Shown here one piece after another: positions 44,029-52,235 of a stretch of 64,000 nucleotides of DNA. The notes below the pieces were generated by a model that saw only the letters and a program-made list of their open reading frames with translations, did not search any database and was not told the DNA's origin. The position numbers and the translations under genes were made by a program. The number at the start of each line of letters is the position of its first letter. Position 1 is the first letter of the stretch. The DNA comes from Lacrimispora sphenoides (lineage in GTDB: Bacteria; Bacillota; Clostridia; Lachnospirales; Lachnospiraceae): NCBI RefSeq assembly GCF_900105215.1, contig NZ_FOIP01000002.1, forward strand, positions 1,984,001-2,048,000, written 5' to 3'.

Positions 44029-44057
44029 ATCATAATATAGTTTTGACTATTTGTCAA
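44029..44057 (-). promoter_or_regulatory. Promoter of the MATE gene
   Basis: TTGACA (44052-44057), 17 nt, TATGAT (44029-44034) on the minus strand, directly after oadG. It gives a leader of about 125 nt. Confidence 0.8.
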
Positions 44058-44091
44058 TCCTTTGTAATTTTAACCCTATCTTTATGATATT

Positions 44092-44244
44092 TCATACATT
44101 ACTTTGCTCATCCTTTTTATCCAAAATGTTTTTTTCAAACCACTGAAATGCCATAATAAGCAGTGTGATAATGATGATAACGATAAATATACTGAACATT
44201 CCCTTCCACATGATGTCCAGGGACAAAAGAAATTTATCAAGCAT
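44092..44244 (-). CDS. oadG: Small OadG-like subunit of the Na+-pumping decarboxylase
   Basis: 50-residue membrane peptide from the ATG at 44244 (MLDKFLLSLDIMWKGMFSIF), with AAAGGAG 7 nt upstream. One hydrophobic helix (about 15-35, FSIFIVIIIITLLIMAF) followed by a charged tail is the form of gamma-type subunits that tether the carboxyltransferase to the beta subunit. It lies 49 nt after oadB. A reading in another frame (44082-44297) is rejected because it lacks a ribosome binding site and membrane character. Assignment rests on form and context. Confidence 0.7.
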   Translation of the reverse strand: MLDKFLLSLDIMWKGMFSIFIVIIIITLLIMAFQWFEKNILDKKDEQSNV

Positions 44245-44293
44245 AACTGGCTCCTTTCTATCCGATAGCCGAATTTCCATTGGCGGATACTGG

Positions 44294-45430
44294 TCATAAT
44301 AAGGTGGTCAAAAGGTTTAAGACAATTCCGCCTGCCAAAACAGAGGCAATCTGGCCGGAAACATTTGCCCCGATGGCATGCATCAGCAAATGATTGGTGG
44401 GGTCTTCTTTTATGGACATCTTCTGAACAACGCGGGCTGACATAGGGAAAGCGGAAATACCGGCTGCGCCTATCATAGGATTGATCTTGTTCTTACGGAA
44501 TAAATTGATGAGCTTGGCAAACAGCACTCCTCCTATGGTGTCGAATACAAATGCCACAAGGCCAAGGACGAGAATAACAAGGGTCTGCCAGGTTACAAAG
44601 GCTTCCGCTCTCATGCTGAAGGAAACAGTAATGCCCAGCAGCAGGGTGACCAGATTGGCAAGAATATTCTGTGCCGCATCTGATAAGCTGTGCAAAACGC
44701 CGCATTCTCTTAACAGATTTCCGAACATCAGAAAGCCCACCAGGGAAACGGACTGGGGTGCTACAAATCCTGCAATCATGGTGACTGCAATTGGGAAAAT
44801 AATTCGGATCCTTTTGGATACGGATACTGGATTATAAGGCATCCGGATCAAGCGCTCCTTTTTGGTGGTAACCAGCCGAATAGCAAATGGCTGGACCAAA
44901 GGAACCAGAGCCATATAGGAATAAGCCGCCACCGCAATTGGCCCGATGTAATTTGATTTGAGTATCTGGGATACCAGAATAGAAGTCGGCCCGTCAGCAG
45001 CACCGATAATACCTATGGAAGCCGCGTCTCTAAGGTCAAATCCAAGTAAAACAGCTATAGATATCGTTAAAAAGATACCAAATTGGGCCGCTGCACCAAA
45101 CAGCATCATGATGGGATTGGATAACAAAGGCCCAAAATCGATCATGGCCCCGATCCCGATAAATAAAAGAAGAGGCAGCGCTTCTGAGGCTTCGATCCCG
45201 GATTCAAACAGCCACTGGATAATACCATGAGTATTTCCTATGCCGGGCAGCGTCTGATCGATCACGCCGGACAGGGGCAGATTGACCAGTATCGCCCCAA
45301 ATCCCATGGGAAGAAGAAGCGAAGGCTCGTACCCTTTTTTAATAGCAAGATAGATCAGCAAAAATCCGACGAGATACATGATTAACTGAGGAACGGTTAC
45401 AGAGGTAAGACCTGACAGCAAAAAATTCAT
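44294..45430 (-). CDS. oadB: Na+-translocating decarboxylase, beta subunit
   Basis: 378-residue membrane subunit that couples decarboxylation of a biotin-bound carboxyl group to Na+ export (oxaloacetate, methylmalonyl-CoA or glutaconyl-CoA decarboxylase). Conserved stretches are FGAAAQFGIFLTI, the ion-site region GIIGAADGPTSILVS, and NPMIGAAGISAFPMSARVVQ near the C-terminus. About nine to eleven helices. GGGAGA precedes the ATG. The biotin carrier and carboxyltransferase alpha genes are not in the window, so the exact substrate cannot be named. The gene sits behind a promoter and a long leader with an intrinsic terminator. Confidence 0.93.
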   Translation of the reverse strand: MNFLLSGLTSVTVPQLIMYLVGFLLIYLAIKKGYEPSLLLPMGFGAILVNLPLSGVIDQTLPGIGNTHGIIQWLFESGIEASEALPLLLFIGIGAMIDFGPLLSNPIMMLFGAAAQFGIFLTISIAVLLGFDLRDAASIGIIGAADGPTSILVSQILKSNYIGPIAVAAYSYMALVPLVQPFAIRLVTTKKERLIRMPYNPVSVSKRIRIIFPIAVTMIAGFVAPQSVSLVGFLMFGNLLRECGVLHSLSDAAQNILANLVTLLLGITVSFSMRAEAFVTWQTLVILVLGLVAFVFDTIGGVLFAKLINLFRKNKINPMIGAAGISAFPMSARVVQKMSIKEDPTNHLLMHAIGANVSGQIASVLAGGIVLNLLTTLL

Positions 45431-45644
45431 ATTAAATCTCCCTTCATGCTAGTGCTCTTTTGTATCGGTGAGGTCATCATATACAATCAAAAAGACAAGA
45501 CTCGGCCCTAAAATTAGGACACAGGTCTTGTCTTTTCAAATTAAACCAGAACATTGCTGTTCAGGATGTTGATTTAACTGCATGCTGATAACTTAGAAGG
45601 CCTTTTTTAGCCGGCGCATGCTGACTACTCCCCCATATCTGATT
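45431..45644 (-). ncRNA. Structured leader RNA of oadB with intrinsic terminator (candidate riboswitch)
   Basis: This holds most of the 314-nt gap between oadB and hydF. From the expected transcription start the RNA has about 108 nt of sequence (GGGGGAGTAGTCAGCATGCG near the 5' end, a second TCAGCATGC, then ACATCCTGAACAG), followed by a terminator. The terminator stem is AAAAGACAAGAC/GTCTTGTCTTTT (45489-45536) with a T-run. The layout (aptamer-sized region, terminator, coding gene) fits a riboswitch. GGGGAGTAG recalls the start of the yybP-ykoY manganese class, but I cannot confirm membership. The remaining part up to hydF holds only the promoter. Confidence 0.6.
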
Positions 45645-45650
45645 GACTTT

Positions 45651-45679
45651 ACCATATCATAAATATAGCCATAAGTCAA
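45651..45679 (-). promoter_or_regulatory. Promoter of oadB
   Basis: TTGACT (45674-45679), 17 nt, TATGGT (45651-45656) on the minus strand. About 220 nt upstream of the oadB ATG. Confidence 0.75.
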
Positions 45680-45744
45680 TGTTGTCAGGAACTTTTATGA
45701 CCTCTTAACACATATAAATACGGGAAAAGAAAAGCTATCTCCAG

Positions 45745-46941
45745 TTAAGGCAGCAGCTCTTCCAAATCAGGAAGCAATTTTAAGCTCCTTTTTAAAATTC
45801 CCTTCATATAAGCGATTGCAATTCCATAATTGGTAAATGGTACACCGGCATCTGACGCACACTTTCTTCGGTATTCTATCTCCCTTTCATTTAACATGCA
45901 GCCGCCGCAGTGGAGGATCAGCTTATAGGCTGACAAGTCTTCCGGAAATTCCCGTCCGGAGGAAGTTTCTATGAGAAGCTCTTTTCCTGTATACTGCCGA
46001 AGCCAGCGGGGAAGCTTTACGGTACCAATGTCATCACACTGTCTGTGATGGGTACAACCTTCTGAGATCAGGATCCTGTCCCCATCCATTAAATCTCCAA
46101 TGGCCCCCACTCCCTTTACCGCATCCTCTAAAAAGCCTTTATACCTGGCCAGAAGGATAGAAAACGAGGTGAGAAGAATCTCTTCCGGTGTATCCTTACT
46201 TACCTGCTCAAAGACCTGGCTGTCCGTAATGACAAGGGCCGGTCTGGTTCCCAGCCTTTTAAGAGTTTCCTTTAATTCCGTTTCACGCACTGCCACCGAT
46301 ATGGCACCGGCCTCCAGGATATCCCGGATCACCTGCTGCTGGGGCAGGATGAGGCGGCCTTTTGGCGCCGCCTTGTCAATGGGGATCACCAGTACCACCA
46401 GGTCGAATGGATTCAGCAAATCTCCTACGATCCTCATTTTTGTATCCCCGGTGTTTACAAGGCTTCCGATCCTTTCCTTTAATTCGTGGATGAACAGGCT
46501 CTTAAAAGCACTGACAGAAAGTCCGTCATCATAGGCCTGTGGTCCGGTCAGATCACACTTATTATAAGCAACCACATATGGAATCTTCTTTTCCTTAAAC
46601 AAAAGAATCAATTCTTCATCTGTTTTTGTCTTTCCAACAGCCCCATCTACAACTAAGACTGCGCAATCAGCCCGGTTTAAAATCTGCTTTGTTTTCCTTA
46701 CCCGCATCTCACCCAGAGCGCCTTCATCGTCAAACCCCGGCGTATCAATGATAACCACCGGTCCCATGGGAAGAAGCTCCATGGATTTGTAAACAGGGTC
46801 CGTGGTAGTCCCTTTCACTTCCGATACAACGGACAGCTCCTGCCCTGTCACTGCATTGACAACGCTTGATTTTCCTGCATTGCGGCGGCCAAAAAAGCCG
46901 ATATGCACCCGCTCAGAGGATGGTGTTTCATTAAGTCCCAT
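45745..46941 (-). CDS. hydF: [FeFe]-hydrogenase maturation GTPase HydF
   Basis: 398-residue scaffold protein on which the 2Fe subcluster of the H-cluster is assembled and from which it is delivered to HydA. The start is the ATG at 46941 (MGLNETPSSERVHIGFFGR), 8 nt behind GAGAGG. The N-terminal GTPase domain has G1 GRRNAGKSS, G3 DTPGFDDEG and G4 YNKCDL. The C-terminal part has the iron-sulphur ligands CTHHRQCDD and HCGGCM. It is the last gene of the hyd run, following hydG by 85 nt. HydE and the hydrogenase are not in this window. Confidence 0.96.
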   Translation of the reverse strand: MGLNETPSSERVHIGFFGRRNAGKSSVVNAVTGQELSVVSEVKGTTTDPVYKSMELLPMGPVVIIDTPGFDDEGALGEMRVRKTKQILNRADCAVLVVDGAVGKTKTDEELILLFKEKKIPYVVAYNKCDLTGPQAYDDGLSVSAFKSLFIHELKERIGSLVNTGDTKMRIVGDLLNPFDLVVLVIPIDKAAPKGRLILPQQQVIRDILEAGAISVAVRETELKETLKRLGTRPALVITDSQVFEQVSKDTPEEILLTSFSILLARYKGFLEDAVKGVGAIGDLMDGDRILISEGCTHHRQCDDIGTVKLPRWLRQYTGKELLIETSSGREFPEDLSAYKLILHCGGCMLNEREIEYRRKCASDAGVPFTNYGIAIAYMKGILKRSLKLLPDLEELLP

Positions 46942-47026
46942 GCCTGTCACCTCTCCCTACTGTCAATTTTTGCAATGGCAGCGAGCCAAAGCCAAGCTTA
47001 CTTTGCCCTGGCAACTGCCTGTTTGA

Positions 47027-48442
47027 TCAAAAACGGAAATCCCTGATACCTTTTTCTATTTTCTGCAAATGATCTTCACAGATCAAACGAACCTTTTCCT
47101 TTGGAATATGGTTCAGCTCCGCTGCGATCAGGGCCTCACCAACTTTTTTTGTATCCTCGGAAGCATAATCCATCAAATATTCTTTTAGTGTCATCAGGGC
47201 ATTGGGCTGGCAGCAGTTCTGGATCTGGCCGCTTTTGCAAAGACTCATAAAACGGTCTCCCGTACGCCCCTCCCTGTAACAGGCGGTACAGAAGGAAGGA
47301 ATATAGCCCATATCCATGAGCCAATGGACCACCTCATCAAGGGAGCGCTGGTCGGATACGTCAAACTGCTCCGTATCTGTGGGACGGATGTCCTCCTGGT
47401 AACCGCCAACGCTGGTTCTGGAACCGCCGCTGATCTGGGATACCCCCAAACGGATCACCTTTTCTCTTACCTTCTGACTTTCCCTGGTTGAAATGATCAT
47501 TCCGGTATAAGGAACCGAAATCCGGATCAAAGCACAGATCTTTGCAAATATCTCATCATCGATCCCATTATCAAAAGCACCAGGATCAATATCATCGGCT
47601 TTCTTGATACGGGGAACGCTAATGGTATGAGGTCCTACTCCATGAACTGCCTCCAGATGCTCCGCGTGCATCAGAAGTCCTGCAAATTCATACTGGTACA
47701 GCTCAAGACCAAAAAGAACGCCCAGGCCTACATCATCAATCCCGCCCTCCATGGCCCGGTCCATGGCCTCTGTATGATAGGAATAATTATGCTTGGGGCC
47801 TGTTGGATGAAGCTTCTCATAGCTCTCTTTATGGTAAGTTTCCTGAAAGAGAATATAGGTCCCGATCTCTGCCTCTTTTAACTTCTGGTAATTCTCTACC
47901 GTAGTTGCCGCAATATTTATGTTGACCCGGCGGATGGCGCCGTTTTTGTGCTTGATGGAATATATGGTTTTGACGCAATCCAGGATGTACTCGATGGGAT
48001 TATTCACAGGATCCTCACCTGCTTCAATGGCAAGGCGTTTATGTCCCATATCCTGAAGGGCAATGACTTCCTTCTCCACTTCTTCCAGGGTCAGTTTTTT
48101 CCTGGCAATGTGCTTGTTTTTTAAGTGGTAAGGACAGTAGGTACAGCCATTTACACAGTAATTAGAAAGATAAAGAGGGGCAAACATGACGATGCGGCTT
48201 CCGTAGAAATCCTTTTTGATCTGTTCCGCCAGATCATAGACTTCCTGTATTTTCTCCGGAATGTCACAGGCAAGGAGGACAGATGCCTCCCGGTGGGTCA
48301 GGCCTTTTGCCAGCCTTGCCTTTGCAATGATCTGGTCGATCAGATCTACATTGGCTTTGTTTTTCTCCGCATAATCAAGAGTTTCAAGAATTTCTTCGTG
48401 GGAAATGAATTCTTCCGCTTTCAGCGATTTTGGATCATACAT
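47027..48442 (-). CDS. hydG: [FeFe]-hydrogenase maturase HydG (tyrosine lyase)
   Basis: 471-residue radical SAM enzyme that cleaves tyrosine to make the CO and CN ligands of the H-cluster. The start is the ATG at 48442 (MYDPKSLKAEEFISHEEIL) behind AAAGGAAG; an upstream TTG-like reading is rejected. The radical SAM motif CVNGCTYC (CX3CX2C) follows YLSNY. The C-terminal auxiliary cluster motif CTACYREGRTGDRFM separates HydG from its relative ThiH. It lies between the TM1266-type regulator and hydF. Confidence 0.97.
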   Translation of the reverse strand: MYDPKSLKAEEFISHEEILETLDYAEKNKANVDLIDQIIAKARLAKGLTHREASVLLACDIPEKIQEVYDLAEQIKKDFYGSRIVMFAPLYLSNYCVNGCTYCPYHLKNKHIARKKLTLEEVEKEVIALQDMGHKRLAIEAGEDPVNNPIEYILDCVKTIYSIKHKNGAIRRVNINIAATTVENYQKLKEAEIGTYILFQETYHKESYEKLHPTGPKHNYSYHTEAMDRAMEGGIDDVGLGVLFGLELYQYEFAGLLMHAEHLEAVHGVGPHTISVPRIKKADDIDPGAFDNGIDDEIFAKICALIRISVPYTGMIISTRESQKVREKVIRLGVSQISGGSRTSVGGYQEDIRPTDTEQFDVSDQRSLDEVVHWLMDMGYIPSFCTACYREGRTGDRFMSLCKSGQIQNCCQPNALMTLKEYLMDYASEDTKKVGEALIAAELNHIPKEKVRLICEDHLQKIEKGIRDFRF

Positions 48443-48545
48443 TTTAATTCTTCCTTTCTTTAGGGTCAGCATTTGCTTTTCCGTCAGTGGTTTATTAATT
48501 TTACAGGTATTGCCCTGGAAAAAACTGTTTCATTTCTAATCTTAC

Positions 48546-48797
48546 TTAACCTTTCACACCCTGATAGGCCGTCTTGGAGCTGACTCCCTTTAATTTCCCG
48601 ATCTTACCGGTCAGTGCGGAGATGGTGCTCTGAGGCGCATCTACAGCAATGCTTATGATGCTTACCTGCTTTTTCGGATAAGGGATCCCCATGCGGCCAA
48701 TGATACACTTCCGATATTCATGAAGGATTTCGTTCAGCAGTTCCACAGATTCTTCCTCTTCCACAACGATGCCGATGACGGCGATTCTCGTTTCCAT
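48546..48797 (-). CDS. Iron-only hydrogenase system regulator (TM1266 type, ACT-like)
   Basis: 83-residue ACT/NikR C-terminal-like protein of the family seen beside hydrogenase maturation genes. Visible are METRIAVIGIVVEEEESVEL, the loop CIIGRMGIPYPKKQ and IAVDAPQSTISALTGKIG. It may bind a small ligand and adjust maturation, but its real function is not known. GGAGG lies before the ATG. It heads the hydG-hydF run and stands directly after a leader with an intrinsic terminator. Confidence 0.9.
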   Translation of the reverse strand: METRIAVIGIVVEEEESVELLNEILHEYRKCIIGRMGIPYPKKQVSIISIAVDAPQSTISALTGKIGKLKGVSSKTAYQGVKG

Positions 48798-48845
48798 GCT
48801 TCTTCCTCCGTTCTTTTATCCTGGCGATAAATGCTTTATAAAAGC

Positions 48846-48940
48846 AAAAAACCGCGCCATTAAGGCGCGGCAAATCAAAGACTCCTCATATGCCGAACCT
48901 TCTACTTCAAACTGCGTTTTTCGTGTCAGGATGCTGCTAT
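48846..48940 (-). ncRNA. Leader RNA with intrinsic terminator before the hyd genes (candidate regulatory RNA)
   Basis: From the expected start the minus-strand RNA runs about 69 nt (GCAGCATCCTGACACGAAAA, then GAAGTAGAAGGTTCGGCATA) and then forms the stem CCGCGCC-TTAAT-GGCGCGG (48852-48870) followed by TTTTTT. The terminator precedes the regulator gene by about 50 nt, so transcription into the hyd genes would need read-through or antitermination. It does not match any riboswitch consensus I can recall. Confidence 0.65.
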
Positions 48941-48946
48941 GTTTGT

Positions 48947-48975
48947 ATCATAACATATATGAGAAATTTTTTCAA
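48947..48975 (-). promoter_or_regulatory. Promoter of the hyd operon
   Basis: TTGAAA (48970-48975), 17 nt, TATGAT (48947-48952) on the minus strand. Confidence 0.75.
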
Positions 48976-49001
48976 TTTGGTTTTATTGTATATTTTAACC
49001 T

Positions 49002-49040
49002 CATTAAGCAGGGTCGCGGATCGGGAATATCCGACTGACT
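49002..49040 (+). repeat. Intergenic repeat family 2, copy A
   Basis: ATTAAGCAGGGTCGCGGATC then GGGAATATCCGACTGAC. It shares AAGCAG...GCG-AT-n-AATATCCGA-TG with the copies at 52914 and 60503, and has an inner CGGAT/ATCCG stem. It lies directly 3' of the marR gene. Confidence 0.6.
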
Positions 49041-49044
49041 TTTC

Positions 49045-49491
49045 CTATTTGCTGCCGTCCTCAATATTTATCAGCATTTTGTTAAGCGTTGATTTAAATA
49101 CATCGAGGTCTTCATGAGATATGCCGTTAAGCACATCCGATTTAAATTTTTCTGCAACATCTAGCATAGCTGTCTCAATTTCTTTGCCGCTATCAGTTAA
49201 CATTAAAAACTTCATTCTTTTGTCATCGTTACTGCTGATACGATTAACCCAGCCGTATAGCTCCATCTTATCTAATAACCTGACAACACTAGGCTCTTTT
49301 AAAGACATTTTATCGGCCAACTGCTTTTGAGTAATCATATTATTATTTTCAATATAATAAAGTGCAATCCATTGGCTTCTTGTTATATTAAAATTATTCA
49401 GCCTTTTTTCTAAGGTATCCGCTAAATCCTTTGCCCCTTTACAAGTGACAAAAGCAATGCAATCATCTAAATTAAACATAGTACTCACCAT
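49045..49491 (-). CDS. MarR-family transcriptional regulator
   Basis: 148-residue winged-helix repressor, or 144 residues if the second ATG (49479, MFNLDDCIAFVTCKG), which has GGTGAG just upstream, is used; the ATG at 49491 has no clear Shine-Dalgarno. The DNA-binding core is ITQKQLADKMSLKEPSVVRLLDKMELYGWVNRI with the wing SSNDDKRMKFLMLTDSG. Two Cys (about 7 and 13 from the second Met) lie in the N-terminal helix, where OhrR-type peroxide sensors carry their reactive Cys, though not at exactly the same position. Last gene of the osmC-lpd-lplA-marR run; a palindrome at the osmC promoter is its probable target. Confidence 0.88.
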   Translation of the reverse strand: MVSTMFNLDDCIAFVTCKGAKDLADTLEKRLNNFNITRSQWIALYYIENNNMITQKQLADKMSLKEPSVVRLLDKMELYGWVNRISSNDDKRMKFLMLTDSGKEIETAMLDVAEKFKSDVLNGISHEDLDVFKSTLNKMLINIEDGSK

Positions 49492-49563
49492 TTGATTTTT
49501 TTATTTCATATATTAACATAAAACGACCTGGTGTACAATATTTTTCAAGGTCTTTTCCTGATA

Positions 49564-50484
49564 TTATGAAAAATCAAGATGATTCGAGAGATATCCCTCG
49601 ATATGGTCCCAGATCTCCTGTTCGTTAAAACGGGTATGATAGAGTTCCTTTTCACAGGCATTAAAATCATAAAGCTTCAAACTATCCGTATTTATTTTTA
49701 CATTTTGGATCAGGTTATCGGCGATAGAGATAGAAACGGACATCGTTCCAAATGAATATCTGCGTTCCAATTCAACATCAAATTTAGGCGATTGGGCATA
49801 CATCCAATTGTCAGACGAGAGTATTTTCTCTAATGGCGGCTGAAAATTCATTTTATTAATGGTTTCTATATGATTGCATTCAAAGGTTTCAATAAAAGCC
49901 TGGATCACTGACTTGGCAGTGATTTCACTGTTTATTTCAGATAGATTGATAACTCTGCTCCTTACTGATTCGACTCCTTTGGACTCCAGCTTTATTTTTG
50001 ACGGTGTAAGGGCATTTTCCAGCTGTTCAAAATTTACGTTGACCAGTACTGTACCATGATACATGTAATTATCACCGTCCGTATAATAAGCGTGACCGGA
50101 AAATTTTCGGTTTTTGAATAATAAGTCATTTCTGCCGCTAAATTCACAGTCGATCCCAAGCCGCTGCATTGCAGATTGTATTAGCTTGATAAAATGCTCC
50201 CGACTGGCTGTTGCCTCTTTTGTAATAAAGGTAAAATTAACATTGCCCTTGTCATGATACACCGCCCCGCCCCCGGAAAATCTGCGGACTGCTTTTATGC
50301 CATGTTCCCTTAAATAATTTAAATCACATTCTGCGTATAGGTTCTGGTTCCTTCCTATAATCACAGAAGAATCGTTCTGCCATAGAAACAGATGCAGATC
50401 TTCCTCGGAGGTTAAAAACAGCTGATGCTCTGCGGCTATATTAAAACAGGGATCAAATTCTTCGGATATCACTATTTTTTTCAT
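49564..50484 (-). CDS. lplA: Lipoate-protein ligase A
   Basis: 306-residue ligase that activates free lipoate with ATP and attaches it to the Lys of lipoyl domains. Typical motifs are VIIGRNQNLYAECDL, the glycine loop RRFSGGGAVYHDKGNVNFTF, and SGHAYYTDGDNYMYHGTVLV. The C-terminal accessory domain (from about 245) is present. The start overlaps the stop of the lipoyl-domain dihydrolipoamide dehydrogenase by one base, so the two are coupled; the lipoyl domain of that neighbour is the natural substrate. Confidence 0.95.
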   Translation of the reverse strand: MKKIVISEEFDPCFNIAAEHQLFLTSEEDLHLFLWQNDSSVIIGRNQNLYAECDLNYLREHGIKAVRRFSGGGAVYHDKGNVNFTFITKEATASREHFIKLIQSAMQRLGIDCEFSGRNDLLFKNRKFSGHAYYTDGDNYMYHGTVLVNVNFEQLENALTPSKIKLESKGVESVRSRVINLSEINSEITAKSVIQAFIETFECNHIETINKMNFQPPLEKILSSDNWMYAQSPKFDVELERRYSFGTMSVSISIADNLIQNVKINTDSLKLYDFNACEKELYHTRFNEQEIWDHIEGYLSNHLDFS

Positions 50485-52166
50485 TATTGATGTAAGGCTC
50501 CAATTCCAAAATCCAGTGCGGCTTCATGAATCGTTTCACTGGTAGTAGGGTGTGGGAATATGGTTTCAGAGATTTCTTTATCAGTAAATCCATTGGCAAT
50601 CGCTAAGGTTAATGAGCTGATTAAAGAAGATGCATCGGCACCTATTACTGACCCGCCTATTATTTTTCCTGTTTCTTTGTTCTTAATCAGTTTTAAAAAG
50701 CCTCTCGCCTCATTCATCGTCAAAGCTTTTCCGTTTCCGGCAAAGGAAAATTTGCTTACATCAATATCAATGCCTTTGCTTTTTGCTTCGTCTTCACCGA
50801 TGCCGACGCTTGCGATTTCCGGTGAAGTAAATATTACATTAGGGACTGCTGAATAATTCATTTCTTTATGCTTTCCTAATATATTTTCTACGGCAACAAT
50901 CCCCTGATGGGAAGCTACGTGGGCCAGTTGAATGATATTTGTTACATCTCCAATTGCATAAATATTGTCAACATTTGTACGCATGGAATGATCCACTTGA
51001 ATCCCTTTCCCGTTGCCATTTAACAGGACACCGCTCTTTTCAATGGATAATCCGTCCAGATTCGGCTCCCTGCCAATAGCCACCAATACCTTTTCACTTA
51101 CCACTAAATGTTCCCCGGCATTGTTTTCATAAGTAATAACTGCCATACCGTCAACGGAACTTTGAATTTTCTTAACCTTTGAACCGGTGTGAATGTGAAT
51201 GTTATTTTCTTCTGCCATATCCTGTATCTCTTTTGAGATATCACTATCTACCATGGTCAGTAATCGATCCATAAATTCAATCACATGGACATCAACGCCT
51301 AAATTTTTATAGATAAATGCAAATTCCATTCCGATCACACCACCGCCAATAATGGTTATGGATTGGGGAAGTTTATGATCAGACAACGCTTTTGTGCTGT
51401 TCAGCACAAACGGAAGTTCTATACCTGGAATTGCAATATTAGAGATTTTCGAGCCTGTTGCAACGATAATATTTTGTGCCTTAATGATATAATTTTCTTC
51501 GCCTTTTATTGTTACTGTATTTTTATCCATAAAGGATGCCTGGCCGGAGATTACATTGATTTCATTTTTTTTCATGAGAAAGTCAATTCCGGAAACCAGT
51601 TTGTCCTTAATCTTATCCTTACGGTCAATGACCTGTTTCATATTTACTGCAACCGGGCTGCCTGATTCAATCCCAAAGGCTGACGCATTCCTTACCGTGT
51701 GGCAGACTTCCGCAGATTTAACAAGTGCTTTTGTAGGAATACAGCCAACATTAAGACAGGTGCCGCCTAATGCTGATTGCTCAACCAGAGTTACCTTCAG
51801 GCCGCTTTTAGCGGCATAAATAGCAGCTACATATCCGCCTGGACCAGCTCCTATGATAAGTAAATCGGCAGTGGTTTCTTTCGCGGTTTTCTGTGAGGCA
51901 CAATCACAATCAGTTAACGCAGCCTCTTTGACTTCAGGATCCTCCGCGATTTCAAACATCTCAGCATTCGATGCTATGTCCATGCCCTCTTCACATAATA
52001 TCTTACTAACTGTTCCATCTGATGCGGCTTTAATCTGGCGGTTTCCTTTCGCCGTTTCTATTTGTACAAGGATATCGCCGGCAGCGACCTTATCGCCTGT
52101 TTTTACATTTATTTTACCTACCTTGCCCGTTTTTCCACCAGGAATTATTGACATTTTAATAAGCAT
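50484..52166 (-). CDS. lpd: Dihydrolipoamide dehydrogenase with N-terminal lipoyl domain
   Basis: 560-residue flavoprotein that oxidises dihydrolipoamide with NAD+ (or runs in reverse). Residues 1-75 are a lipoyl domain with the probable lipoylation site Lys40 in QIETAKGN. The FAD domain follows (DLLIIGAGPGGYVAAIYAAK), then the redox disulphide GGTCLNVGCIPTKAL, the NAD domain (ITIIGGGVIGMEF), and the C-terminal dimer interface with the His-Glu active pair (HPTTSETIHEAALD). No E1 or E2 genes are near; the neighbours are OsmC, lipoate ligase and MarR. A role as reductant for OsmC through its own lipoyl arm is inferred. Confidence 0.95.
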   Translation of the reverse strand: MLIKMSIIPGGKTGKVGKINVKTGDKVAAGDILVQIETAKGNRQIKAASDGTVSKILCEEGMDIASNAEMFEIAEDPEVKEAALTDCDCASQKTAKETTADLLIIGAGPGGYVAAIYAAKSGLKVTLVEQSALGGTCLNVGCIPTKALVKSAEVCHTVRNASAFGIESGSPVAVNMKQVIDRKDKIKDKLVSGIDFLMKKNEINVISGQASFMDKNTVTIKGEENYIIKAQNIIVATGSKISNIAIPGIELPFVLNSTKALSDHKLPQSITIIGGGVIGMEFAFIYKNLGVDVHVIEFMDRLLTMVDSDISKEIQDMAEENNIHIHTGSKVKKIQSSVDGMAVITYENNAGEHLVVSEKVLVAIGREPNLDGLSIEKSGVLLNGNGKGIQVDHSMRTNVDNIYAIGDVTNIIQLAHVASHQGIVAVENILGKHKEMNYSAVPNVIFTSPEIASVGIGEDEAKSKGIDIDVSKFSFAGNGKALTMNEARGFLKLIKNKETGKIIGGSVIGADASSLISSLTLAIANGFTDKEISETIFPHPTTSETIHEAALDFGIGALHQ

Positions 52167-52187
52167 AAATTTTCTCCTTTTCTATAG

Positions 52188-52221
52188 AAAAAGAGCCAAT
52201 TTTATATGATAGGCTCTTTTT
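52188..52221 (-). terminator. Intrinsic terminator between osmC and lpd
   Basis: AAAAAGAGCC and GGCTCTTTTT form a 10-bp stem with a 14-nt loop and a T-run on the minus strand. It lies between the osmC stop and the lpd start, so downstream genes may be made by partial read-through. Confidence 0.7.
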
Positions 52222-52235
52222 GCTTTTAATACTAT

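Noticed and set aside
44082..44297. 71-residue minus-strand frame over oadG
   Set aside because: The other frame gives a hydrophobic helix with a good Shine-Dalgarno and fits OadG; this one does not.
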